Assembly: GCA_030666075.1 (NCBI GenBank)
Contig: DAOUYN010000009.1
Coordinates: 1 to 11,881 of the forward strand
DNA: 11,881 nt
Direction: 5' to 3'
Source of the DNA: Actinomycetes bacterium
GTDB lineage: Bacteria > Actinomycetota > Aquicultoria > CAJVYJ01 > JAUVQD01
A program made the position numbers and the translations under genes. The notes below the pieces were generated by a model, which worked only from the letters and a program-made list of their open reading frames with translations, was not told the DNA's origin and made no database searches. Shown here piece by piece: positions 1 through 7,069 of the stretch. How positions within the stretch are numbered: the first letter of the stretch is position 1; the number at the start of each line of letters is the position of its first letter.

Positions 1-652
1 GTCGCTCTTGCAGGTGATGCACCGGGACAGTTGTGAATATGTGTACCTCGACGCCCGGCATATTCCCGCCGAGCGCCTGGAAAGTCGCTTTCCGGCCATC
101 TGGTCCCACTGCCTGGAGCAGGGGATCAATCTGTCGAAGCATCGGGTCCCGGTCACCCCGGCCGCGCATTACCTGATCGGCGGCATCAAGACGGACCTCT
201 ATGGCCGGAGCTCGCTTCCGGGGCTCTACGCCAGCGGGGAAGTAGCTTCGACCGGCGTCCACGGAGCCAATCGCCTGGCGAGCAACTCTCTTCTTGAGGG
301 GGTCGTCTTCAGCCGGCGCATCGGCGAACTTCTAGAGAGCGAAATCGAACCCGGTGCCTCCCAAAACGCGGCAGTCAGCCTGTCTTCACCAGTCCGTGAG
401 CTCGGGCCGTCGCTCGATAGTGTCCGCGCGCTCTTGCGGGAGTTGATGAGTGACAAGGTCGGCGTGGTTCGGACGGTCGAGGGCCTCCAGGAGGCACAGA
501 GACAGCTTGGCGATTGGTCTGAATTGCTCGAATATGAATACGCGCGAGTGAGGGACTGGGAGACGGCCAACATGATCACGGTCGCCGGACTTATTGTCGA
601 GGCGGCCTTGGCGCGGCGCGAGAGCTTGGGCGTCCACATGGTGGCCGACTGA
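1..652 (+). CDS. nadB: L-aspartate oxidase NadB, C-terminal part (5' end outside window)
   Basis: NadB is a cytoplasmic FAD enzyme that oxidises L-aspartate to iminoaspartate, the first step of de novo NAD synthesis; NadA then condenses iminoaspartate with dihydroxyacetone phosphate to quinolinate. The frame is open from base 2 to the TGA at 650-652, so only the last ~216 codons are present. Counting from the TTG at base 8, the strongest signature is HYLIGG (54-59) followed by GEVASTGVHGANRLASNS (77-94), the FAD-contact region of the succinate dehydrogenase/fumarate reductase flavoprotein family in its NadB form. After it comes the helical C-terminal domain with the RDWETAN segment. The stop overlaps the nadC start (TGATG), so translation is probably coupled. 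The true start, and any nadA, lie to the left of the window. The TTG at base 8 is not a real start. Confidence 0.95.
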   Translation, partial: SLLQVMHRDSCEYVYLDARHIPAERLESRFPAIWSHCLEQGINLSKHRVPVTPAAHYLIGGIKTDLYGRSSLPGLYASGEVASTGVHGANRLASNSLLEGVVFSRRIGELLESEIEPGASQNAAVSLSSPVRELGPSLDSVRALLRELMSDKVGVVRTVEGLQEAQRQLGDWSELLEYEYARVRDWETANMITVAGLIVEAALARRESLGVHMVAD

Positions 653-1482
653 TGGGGGCGGTCGATAAAGCGATCGAAGAGGCACTGCTGGAAGACTTGG
701 GGGCCGGATTCGAAGATATCACCACCGGAGCGCTTATCAAAGATGAGCGCGCATCGGCCAGGATCGTCGCTAATGGCCCCGGTGTCATCGCCGGCCTGGG
801 TGTAGCGGCCGCGGTCTTCGGACGGATCGACCCCGATCTTTCTTGGGAGACGACGCTTGCTAACGGCGATGTGTTCGAGTCGGGAGCGATCACAGCCACG
901 CTTGGCGGTCCTTTGGGCGCTATCCTGTCAGGCGAGCGCACGGCCCTGAATTTCTTGGCCCATCTTAGCGGCATCGCCACGCTTACCGGACAGTTCGTCG
1001 AGGCGGTCTCGGGAACGGCAGCTGAGATACTCGACACCCGCAAGACTACCCCGGGCTTGCGGCACCTGGAGAAGGCGGCCGTAGTCGCGGGCGGCGGGCG
1101 AAATCACCGCTTTGGCCTCTACGACGCCATTCTAATAAAAGACAATCACTTGGTCGGTCGAGATTTGGCCGAAGCGGTTCGCGCCGTCCGGTCGGCCCAT
1201 CCGGGCAAGCAAATAGAGGTGGAGGTCGATACGCTCGAGCAGCTACATCAAGCCCTGGCTGCTGCGGCCGATATCGTCTTGCTGGATAATATGGATATAG
1301 CGATCATCCGCCGGGCGATCGCGGCGGCAAAAGACCGGACGATCATTGAAGTCTCCGGCGGCGTGGATCTTGATAACGTCGGGCCGATAGCGCGGGCAGG
1401 CGCAAAACGGATATCTATCGGCGCCTTGACTCAAAGCGCCCCGCCGATAGACTTTTCCCTGGCAGTGGACGAGATCGGCTGA
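652..1482 (+). CDS. nadC: Nicotinate-nucleotide pyrophosphorylase (quinolinate phosphoribosyltransferase)
   Basis: NadC converts quinolinate and PRPP to nicotinate mononucleotide, CO2 and pyrophosphate, joining de novo NAD synthesis to the shared NaMN pool. At 276 residues it has the usual family length. Hallmarks are TRKTTPGLR (129-137), HRFGLYDAILIKDNH (152-166), which contributes the basic residues that bind quinolinate and phosphate, the acidic pair in IEVEVDT (188-194), LLDNM (210-214), EVSGG (233-237) and the C-terminal phosphate-binding strand ISIGALTQSA (255-264). The ATG shares one base with the nadB stop and has no strong Shine-Dalgarno sequence, as expected for reinitiation. Four bases separate it from the DedA-family gene. 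No frameshift or missing catalytic residue is visible. Confidence 0.97.
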   Translation: MGAVDKAIEEALLEDLGAGFEDITTGALIKDERASARIVANGPGVIAGLGVAAAVFGRIDPDLSWETTLANGDVFESGAITATLGGPLGAILSGERTALNFLAHLSGIATLTGQFVEAVSGTAAEILDTRKTTPGLRHLEKAAVVAGGGRNHRFGLYDAILIKDNHLVGRDLAEAVRAVRSAHPGKQIEVEVDTLEQLHQALAAAADIVLLDNMDIAIIRRAIAAAKDRTIIEVSGGVDLDNVGPIARAGAKRISIGALTQSAPPIDFSLAVDEIG

Positions 1483-1486
1483 GACC

Positions 1487-2122
1487 ATGGCTGTACTGGA
1501 GACACTGCTGGGCCTCTTCATAGCTTTCGGATACTTGTTTCTTTTTGCGGCGACGGCGCTCGAGAACATCCCGGTCTTGGGGGCGCTGATGCCCGGAGAG
1601 GTCATCGTCGTTGCCGCCGGCTTTGCCGCCGCCAGAGGCGATCTTGATTTGACGATCGTCATCCTTGTCGCCTGCACCGGGGCGTTTGTCGGCAGTACCA
1701 TCAGTTATATTATCGGCTATCGGGGCGGGCAGCCCCTCATTGAAAAAATAGCGCACAGGCTGGGCGTGGATAGGGGCAAACTCGATGCAGCCGATCGCTA
1801 TTTTAATACCCATGGGCCGATAACCGTCTTTGTGGGCCGCTACATGAGCGGCGTCAAGGCGTTCATCCCCGCCCTAGCCGGCGCGCATCGCATGCACTTC
1901 GGCAAGTTCTTGGTCTTTTCCGCTCTTGGGATAATAACTTGGACTTTCATCGCCGCCTATCTCGGGTTCTATTTTGGCGAGAACTGGGAGGCGTTGATCT
2001 CGATCTTCAAGGCGGTGGGTTGGGTCATTCCCGCGTCGATCGCCTTAGTCGTCATCACCATGTTGCTCATTAGGCGCCGGCGTCGCGCGACCAGAAAAGA
2101 GCCCGGAGCAGATGAAGGATAG
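1487..2122 (+). CDS. DedA-family (VTT/SNARE-associated) integral membrane protein
   Basis: This 211-residue polytopic membrane protein has the DedA/VTT layout. A first hydrophobic segment (about 8-24) is followed by the conserved ENIP..MPGE region (26-38), a re-entrant or membrane segment rich in small residues (38-50), a helix at 56-77, the family signature GRYMSGVKAFIPALAG (117-132) with the conserved Arg118 and Pro128, a helix at 140-163 and a last helix at 176-195. It ends in an Arg-rich cytoplasmic tail (196-200). DedA proteins are linked to undecaprenyl-phosphate or phospholipid flipping and to membrane homeostasis; the substrate here cannot be read from sequence. It starts 4 bases after nadC and overlaps birA by 11 bases, so it is co-transcribed with cofactor genes, although no metabolic link is obvious. 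Confidence 0.88.
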   Translation: MAVLETLLGLFIAFGYLFLFAATALENIPVLGALMPGEVIVVAAGFAAARGDLDLTIVILVACTGAFVGSTISYIIGYRGGQPLIEKIAHRLGVDRGKLDAADRYFNTHGPITVFVGRYMSGVKAFIPALAGAHRMHFGKFLVFSALGIITWTFIAAYLGFYFGENWEALISIFKAVGWVIPASIALVVITMLLIRRRRRATRKEPGADEG

Positions 2123-3077
2123 CATCGTCGCCGCGCTCAAGGAGGCAGATGGTCCGGTCTCCGGTGAGTTGCTCGCCGGCAGGCTGGGAGTGTCGAGGGC
2201 CGCGCTGTGGAAGCACATGGAAGGCCTGCGGGCGGCCGGATACGTGATCGATGGGTCGCCCAAGGTCGGTTATCGGCTAATGTCCGAGCCTGACTTAATA
2301 CTGGCCTCGGCGCTTTCGTCGCTGCTCCCGGGCGAGTTCAAAGAAAAGGTGGTGCGCGTCGACGAAGCTGATTCGACGAACACGCTCGCTAAGGAGCTGG
2401 CCTCCAGCGGACGCCTCGGACCGGTCGGTCTAGTCGTTGCCGAGTCGCAGACAGGCGGGCGGGGCCGGTTCGGTCGCCGCTGGCATTCGCCTCACGGCGG
2501 CATCTGGTTCTCTCTCGTTATTAGACCGCGCCTGTCCGTCAGGGAGGCGGGAGTCGTGCCGCTGTTGGCTTCCGTGGTCACTGCGGAAGCGGTGGCTGAG
2601 GCGACCGGGCTCGATGTCCGGATCAAATGGCCCAACGATCTCCTTATAGAAGGCAAGAAAGTGGCCGGAATACTGACGGAGCTCGCGGCCGAGCTCGGTG
2701 AGATCGACTACCTGGTCGTTGGGGTAGGGCTCAATGCCAATGTCTCTTTTGACGAGCTTGGGGACTCAGATCTGGCGGCGACCACACTGATGGATGAGAC
2801 CGGCCGGGCAGTCGATCGCCCCCGGCTCATTGCCAAGATCGTCAATCGTTTCCTTTCCGACCTGGCCGGGCTCCCTAAAGACGTGGACAAAATGCTGAGA
2901 CGTTGGCGCGCGCGTTCGGCCACGCTCGGCCGGACAGTCACGGTCACAGCTGCCGGCGAGGCATTCACGGGCGAGGCTATCGATCTGGATAGCGAGGGCG
3001 GTTTGATCGTCGTGGATAAGGCCGGTACTCGCCGGGTCTTCCGGGCCGGAGAAGTGACTCTCGGAGAGCGCGTTTGA
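2112..3077 (+). CDS. birA: Bifunctional biotin-protein ligase / biotin operon repressor BirA
   Basis: BirA makes biotinyl-5'-AMP and transfers biotin to the acceptor Lys of carboxylase carrier domains; class II forms also repress biotin genes when charged. At 321 residues this is a class II form. An N-terminal winged helix-turn-helix covers about 1-60 (LAGRLGVSRAALWKHMEGLR at 21-40 is the HTH core, GYRL at 53-56 the wing). The catalytic domain has DSTN (87-90), the biotinyl-AMP loop GRGRFGRRW (116-124), KWPNDLLI (172-179) with the catalytic Lys, GILTE (186-190) and GVGLNAN (204-210). The small C-terminal domain follows from about 270. The ATG has a good GGAG Shine-Dalgarno sequence and overlaps the DedA-family gene. 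The intact HTH fits the BirA-type operator found at bioB (9220-9251). Its stop overlaps the next start (TTGA). Confidence 0.97.
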   Translation: MKDSIVAALKEADGPVSGELLAGRLGVSRAALWKHMEGLRAAGYVIDGSPKVGYRLMSEPDLILASALSSLLPGEFKEKVVRVDEADSTNTLAKELASSGRLGPVGLVVAESQTGGRGRFGRRWHSPHGGIWFSLVIRPRLSVREAGVVPLLASVVTAEAVAEATGLDVRIKWPNDLLIEGKKVAGILTELAAELGEIDYLVVGVGLNANVSFDELGDSDLAATTLMDETGRAVDRPRLIAKIVNRFLSDLAGLPKDVDKMLRRWRARSATLGRTVTVTAAGEAFTGEAIDLDSEGGLIVVDKAGTRRVFRAGEVTLGERV

Positions 3078-3490
3078 CGCCGCCGGTCAGACTCCGGGCC
3101 CATCACCTGATCTGTTTGTTCGGCTGGCGGGGAGAGGGTTACAGTCGGGAGTTTACGGATAACTTCAACGCCGTCGTCTCACGGCTAAGCGATTCAGCCC
3201 TGGTCGAGCTGGTAGACGGGGCCGACGATATCTGCGCGGCGTGCCCCAAGCTGGCCCCCGGCGACTGCGGCGCCGGCGACCCGGGCCTGGCTGATCCGGC
3301 GGCTATCGATGCGCGGGTCCTCGACTGTCTTGGTCTTGATGTCGGGGGCGTCTATAGTTTCGGCAGCCTCGTTGAGGCGGTCCGGACCCGGATCGCCCCG
3401 CAGGCTCTCAGCGCGATCTGCCGGGGATGCGCTTGGGAGAGCCACGGTTGGTGTGCCGCGGGGCTCGAGCACTCCCGAACGGCTGGATGA
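3074..3490 (+). CDS. DUF1284-type small Cys-rich protein
   Basis: This is a 138-residue soluble protein of unknown function. The opening LRAHHLICLFGWRGEGYS (7-24) and the later DDICAACPKL (51-60) are what I recall as the DUF1284 signature: a paired His, a Cys, then a CxxC. Cysteines stand at 14, 54, 57, 65, 116, 119 and 127. The pairs C54xxC57 and C116xxC119, with C127, would suit a metal or iron-sulfur site, but this is inferred. It starts at a TTG overlapping the birA stop by 4 bases. The conserved motif begins only six residues later, so there is little room for another start. It is the last gene of the nad-birA operon and ends 14 bases before the convergent methyltransferase gene. No biochemical role is known to me. 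Confidence 0.8.
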   Translation: MTPPVRLRAHHLICLFGWRGEGYSREFTDNFNAVVSRLSDSALVELVDGADDICAACPKLAPGDCGAGDPGLADPAAIDARVLDCLGLDVGGVYSFGSLVEAVRTRIAPQALSAICRGCAWESHGWCAAGLEHSRTAG

Positions 3491-3504
3491 TTCGTTCGCC
3501 GCGG

Positions 3505-4314
3505 TCAGGAGCGGCCGACGATCAAGGCTACTCGCCACCTGAAGGCTGCCGGCCCTTCGGTATCGATGGTGCGGGCCAGTTCGCGGCGGGCTTGTGCTCT
3601 TCTTGACGAAAAGAGGGCCAAAAGACTGCCGCGATTGTTCAATGTATCTATCAGCTCTTGCCCTGAATCGAATAACTCATCAAAGGTGACATATTCTCGA
3701 GTGACCTCGCGAAAACCATCCTCCAATTTGTCGGTGACGGCCCGGGCCCGCCGGTCGGCCCGCGACCAGGAGCCTGAGGGACGCAAGCGGTAGGCCAGAC
3801 GTCTAAGCGCCCGATTGCCGTCGGTGGCCTTTGCGGGCATCTCTGCCTCTTCTAAGCCGTCAGGTCGGTCAGTGACGGCCACGGCCAGCGCCAGGACGCC
3901 ATCGGCAGCCGCCTCCATCAGCTTTGAGCGTTCCGCCGCAGTGAGCCAGTGATAGGACATCGAAGCGAAGACTAGCCGCGTATCTTGGCATTCAAAGTCG
4001 TTTAGCGGCCGCTCGATCCACAGTGCGCGCGGGACAAAAATACGCCCGCGGGCAGCCATGGCCGCCGACGGTTCCAGGGCCGTGATCTTGGCTTGCGGGT
4101 ATCGCTTATGCAGGATCGCCGTCGCGAAGCCGGTGCCGGCACCGACCTCAAGGATAGACTTGAGTTCTTGAGAGTCGCCCACCTTGGCCGCTAACGCCTG
4201 AGCGATGCGCTCGTAGAACTTCCGATTGATATCGCTATCGTATACAGCAGCGTGTTGTTCATAGAAATCGCTGGGGCGGGCGGCGTAGCCCTGGTCTAAA
4301 TTATCTTGACTCAT
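3505..4314 (-). CDS. bioC: Class I SAM-dependent methyltransferase, probable malonyl-ACP O-methyltransferase (BioC-like)
   Basis: This 269-residue Rossmann-fold methyltransferase has SAM motif I ILEVGAGTG at 54-62, the acidic motif II in ITALEPS, and FASMSYHWL in the place of the BioC strand-4 segment. The N-terminal stretch FYEQHAAVYD (17-26) resembles the start of many BioC proteins, and the C-terminal strand RWRVALIVG resembles the final BioC strand. BioC methylates the free carboxyl of malonyl-ACP so that fatty-acid synthesis can extend it to pimeloyl-ACP methyl ester. The middle (about 140-230) does not look like E. coli BioC, so the assignment leans on position: it is the last gene of a biotin operon that has every other step. 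Its ATG overlaps the hydrolase stop (ATGA). The alternative is an unrelated methyltransferase that hitchhikes in the operon. Confidence 0.72.
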   Translation of the reverse strand: MSQDNLDQGYAARPSDFYEQHAAVYDSDINRKFYERIAQALAAKVGDSQELKSILEVGAGTGFATAILHKRYPQAKITALEPSAAMAARGRIFVPRALWIERPLNDFECQDTRLVFASMSYHWLTAAERSKLMEAAADGVLALAVAVTDRPDGLEEAEMPAKATDGNRALRRLAYRLRPSGSWSRADRRARAVTDKLEDGFREVTREYVTFDELFDSGQELIDTLNNRGSLLALFSSRRAQARRELARTIDTEGPAAFRWRVALIVGRS

Positions 4315-4982
4315 CCACGCTCCTCTGACTGTCGAGCGAGCCAGTCACAGATCGTCCGCCAAGTCTGAGGGTGACTGATGATATCAAGGTGGCCGGCGCC
4401 CGGGATCTTTTCAATCCTGTCGATCGCCCCGCCCCATTCACTAGCCGCGTCCGATACAGACTTGATGTCGTCGGCAGCGTGCAGGAGCAGGGTCCCGCGA
4501 GGCGGAGTCAGGGGACCATTCAGGATATCTGTGAGGCCGGAGAACGGTTCAGGCTCGCGGACCCGCCGGGTGCGAAGCGTTCTTAGTAGATCCCGACGGC
4601 TTCCTTCGAATAAGGCCGGTCCGGGCAGGGAAATAGCTACACCTGTGTCCAGGCCGGTCTCAAGGCCGAGTCTGGCCCCCAAGCTGTGGCCGATGAAGAA
4701 TGAAGGCCGTCCCGGCCCCTCCAGGCGTTTTTGCATGGCGGCCGCCGCGGTCGCCCGGGTCAATAAGTCGTTCTTATCGGGCGCGTGTCCCGGCAGGTCG
4801 AAAAGGCGCAGACAGACCCCGGCTTGAACAACCACATGGTAGGCCAGGCCCAGCATCTCTTCCTTATTGCCGCCGTAGCCGTGGACGACCAGTCCCTCAG
4901 GGACCCCCGTTTCATTGGAGTCGGGACGGATAGTCAGGTCGCCATCTTCGTCGATCTCGATCTTGGCTGTTTTGGTCAGCAT
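4311..4982 (-). CDS. Alpha/beta hydrolase, candidate pimeloyl-ACP methyl ester esterase (BioH role)
   Basis: This 223-residue protein has the alpha/beta-hydrolase fold. HGYGG (34-38) would form the oxyanion hole, DLPGH (62-66) follows strand 4, GHSLG (98-102) places the nucleophile Ser100 in its elbow, Asp171 or Asp172 lies in LLLHAADD, and His198 lies in PGAGHLD, completing a Ser-Asp-His triad. The cap insertion is short (about 120-160). In biotin synthesis BioH, BioG, BioJ and other unrelated esterases cleave pimeloyl-ACP methyl ester to stop further elongation. This gene lies between bioDA and the BioC-like gene and overlaps both (7 and 4 bases), so the same job is the simplest inference. 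It does not look like a close BioH or BioG by eye. The ATG has a very strong ribosome binding site (4983-4999). Confidence 0.82.
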   Translation of the reverse strand: MLTKTAKIEIDEDGDLTIRPDSNETGVPEGLVVHGYGGNKEEMLGLAYHVVVQAGVCLRLFDLPGHAPDKNDLLTRATAAAAMQKRLEGPGRPSFFIGHSLGARLGLETGLDTGVAISLPGPALFEGSRRDLLRTLRTRRVREPEPFSGLTDILNGPLTPPRGTLLLHAADDIKSVSDAASEWGGAIDRIEKIPGAGHLDIISHPQTWRTICDWLARQSEERG

Positions 4983-7069
4983 CTCCTCCCGATCACCTCG
5001 TCGATGGCCCAGGATGTCGCCTCGACCAGAGTGGCCAGCTCCGTCGATGATATGGCTAACGGCGGCATCAAGACCAGGATGTCTCCGAGCGGCCTGATTA
5101 TCACGCCGCGCTCGCGCGCCTTCAAGGTGATCGCGCGGCCGATCCGCTCGGCGGTTGGGAACGGCGCCTTGGTTTTTCGATCGGCAACCAGTTCGATGCC
5201 GACCATCAGACCTTGCTGCCGGATGTCTCCGATATGATCTGCGGCGGCCAATGGAGCCAGCAGCGCGGTCAGTTCACCGGCGCGGCTTTGCGCATTTTCG
5301 AGGATATCGGTCTCGCGCAAGAGTCCGATGCTGGCCCGGGCGACTGCCGCTGCCAGCGGGTTACCTGTGTAGGTGTGGCCGTGGAAGAACGTTCTTAGTT
5401 CTTCATAGCGCCCGCGAAAAGCCTCATATATCTGTTCTTGGCATAGCGTGGCCGCCAGCGGCAGGTAGCCGCCGGTGACCCCCTTGGCGACGGTCATGAT
5501 GTCCGGCTCGATTCCTTCGAGACCGCAGGCGAAGAGCGGCCCGGTCCGGCCGAAGCCGGTGGCGACTTCATCGGCGATCAGGAGCACACCGTGCCGGCGG
5601 CAGAGCGCTGATATTCGGGCCATATAGCCGGGAGGCTGGACGATGATCCCGGCGGCGCCTTGGACTTTGGGCTCGAAGATAACGGCCGCTGTCCGATCGG
5701 CCCGCTCCGCCAAGAGCTTTGCCAGCGGCTCTAGACAGGCCAGGTCGCAATCGTCCAATTCGCGCCCGAGCGGGCATCGGTAGCAGTAGGCCGCCGGTAC
5801 CAGGCGGGTCGGGAAGAGCAGGGGCTTGAATGTCGAATGGAAGAGTTCGTGGCCGCCGACGCTGACGGCGCCGAGCGTATCGCCGTGATATGCGTTGGTA
5901 AAACTGATGAACTCTTTTTTCTCAGGTCTGCCGGTCTGCCGGTGATACTGGAAGGCGATCTTAAGGGCCACCTCCACGGCTGTCGAGCCGCTATCTGAGA
6001 AGAACACCTTTTCCAGGCCCGCCGGCGCGATCTCGGCCAGGTCGGACGCGAGCAGCGCCGCGGGCTCATTGGTCAGCCCCAATAGGGTCGAGTGGGCGAC
6101 TTTGTCGAGCTGCTCTCTGAGGGCCGCGTCAAGGACCGGATGGCGGTGACCGTGGACATTGACCCATAGCGATGATACGCCGTCCAGATACCGTTGGCCG
6201 GCACTGTCTTCCAGCCAACAACCTTCCGCCCGGGTGATCATCAGAGGGTGTGGTTCTTCACTTAGATATTCATCCATCGCGCTGAATGGATGCCAGACAT
6301 GGGCCGCGTCCGCGGCGAGGGCGGCGCTTTCGTCGCTCTCGGTCCGACTGTCATCCGATATGAGCGAAGCGATATCGAGCCGGTGGGCCTCTTCGGGGGC
6401 GGGAAGGCGGAGCTCTTCGACGGAAACATCCAGCTCCGGGATTAGGCCGATGATGGGCAGTCCGGTCAATCGGGCCAGTTCATCCGGGTTCGTCTCTTCG
6501 GCGATCGTCGGTGTCGCCGGGTAGCGGTTGATGATGATACCGGCGATCTCGATCCCGCGGGTCCGGCAGGCCTCGATGGTCAAAAGCGTGTGGTTGAGTG
6601 TGCCCAAGCCCGCTCGAGCGACGATGACCACGCTCATCCGTAGGCGCGGAATCAGGTCGGCGAAGGTCGTCTTCAAAGACAGTGGCACCAGGGCGCCGCC
6701 GACACCCTCGACGATAACAACTTGGTGAGAGCGGCGCGCTTCCTCTACGCGCTCGATTATTTTGCCGACATCGATAGCTATTTCCTGACGCTCGGCGGCG
6801 AGATGGGGCGAGAGCGCTTCTCGCAGCCGATAGACGCCGACCGTATCGACATCCGCATCGGCCGCCTTGGCCAGGTATTCGTTGTCCGCATAGATCTCTG
6901 CTCCAGCGTTATTGATAATGCCCGAGACCACCGGTTTCAGGGCGATGGTCGATAGTCCCGCCTGGCGGCAGGCCGCCACAAGTAAGGCGCTGACGACCGT
7001 CTTTCCGACGCCCGTATCGGTGCCGATGACCGCGATAGCAGTACCGGGGCGGGGTTGCTGTGCCGACAC
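4976..7069 (-). CDS. bioDA: Fused dethiobiotin synthetase - DAPA aminotransferase (BioD-BioA)
   Basis: One uninterrupted 697-codon frame carries two enzymes. Residues 8 to about 235 are BioD: P-loop GTDTGVGKT (16-24), LKPV (44-47), EGVGG (121-125) and a C-terminal LIPEL (209-213). BioD closes the ureido ring of DAPA with CO2 and ATP. A polar, acidic linker (about 236-255) leads into BioA, which aminates KAPA to DAPA with PLP: HVWHPFSAMDEY (257-268), SSLWVNVHGH (299-308), SDSGSTAVEVALK (358-370), YHGDTLGA (394-401), DEVATGFGRTG (500-510), Schiff-base Lys529 in AKG, and FHGHTYTGN (562-570). Cys429, 432, 441 and 445 form a possible metal site. The start is a GTG in a TAGTG overlap with the bioF stop; a G-rich stretch lies just upstream. 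The stop overlaps the hydrolase gene by 7 bases. The fusion would pass DAPA directly between sites. Confidence 0.95.
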   Translation of the reverse strand: MSAQQPRPGTAIAVIGTDTGVGKTVVSALLVAACRQAGLSTIALKPVVSGIINNAGAEIYADNEYLAKAADADVDTVGVYRLREALSPHLAAERQEIAIDVGKIIERVEEARRSHQVVIVEGVGGALVPLSLKTTFADLIPRLRMSVVIVARAGLGTLNHTLLTIEACRTRGIEIAGIIINRYPATPTIAEETNPDELARLTGLPIIGLIPELDVSVEELRLPAPEEAHRLDIASLISDDSRTESDESAALAADAAHVWHPFSAMDEYLSEEPHPLMITRAEGCWLEDSAGQRYLDGVSSLWVNVHGHRHPVLDAALREQLDKVAHSTLLGLTNEPAALLASDLAEIAPAGLEKVFFSDSGSTAVEVALKIAFQYHRQTGRPEKKEFISFTNAYHGDTLGAVSVGGHELFHSTFKPLLFPTRLVPAAYCYRCPLGRELDDCDLACLEPLAKLLAERADRTAAVIFEPKVQGAAGIIVQPPGYMARISALCRRHGVLLIADEVATGFGRTGPLFACGLEGIEPDIMTVAKGVTGGYLPLAATLCQEQIYEAFRGRYEELRTFFHGHTYTGNPLAAAVARASIGLLRETDILENAQSRAGELTALLAPLAAADHIGDIRQQGLMVGIELVADRKTKAPFPTAERIGRAITLKARERGVIIRPLGDILVLMPPLAISSTELATLVEATSWAIDEVIGRRC
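4983..4999 (-). promoter_or_regulatory. Strong tandem ribosome binding site of the hydrolase gene
   Basis: On the minus strand the ATG at 4982 is preceded by GAGGTGATC (4999-4991), a near-complete match to the 3' end of 16S rRNA complement, with an 8-base gap to the start. GGGAGGAG lies directly between the two. Both sit inside the last codons of bioDA. The first element has proper spacing; the second is too close to the ATG to be used well. Most other starts in this operon lack any such site, so this gene may be translated independently. Confidence 0.75.

Noticed and set aside
1243..1813. Long open frames on the minus strand behind nadC and the DedA-family gene
   Set aside because: They lie opposite genes with clear family motifs, have Arg/Ser/Pro-rich shadow composition, and show no recognisable domain. 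The same holds for the plus-strand frames across the biotin operon.
3491..3504. Terminator between the convergent DUF1284 and methyltransferase genes
   Set aside because: Only 14 bases separate the stops, and I find no stable hairpin with a T-run on either strand there.
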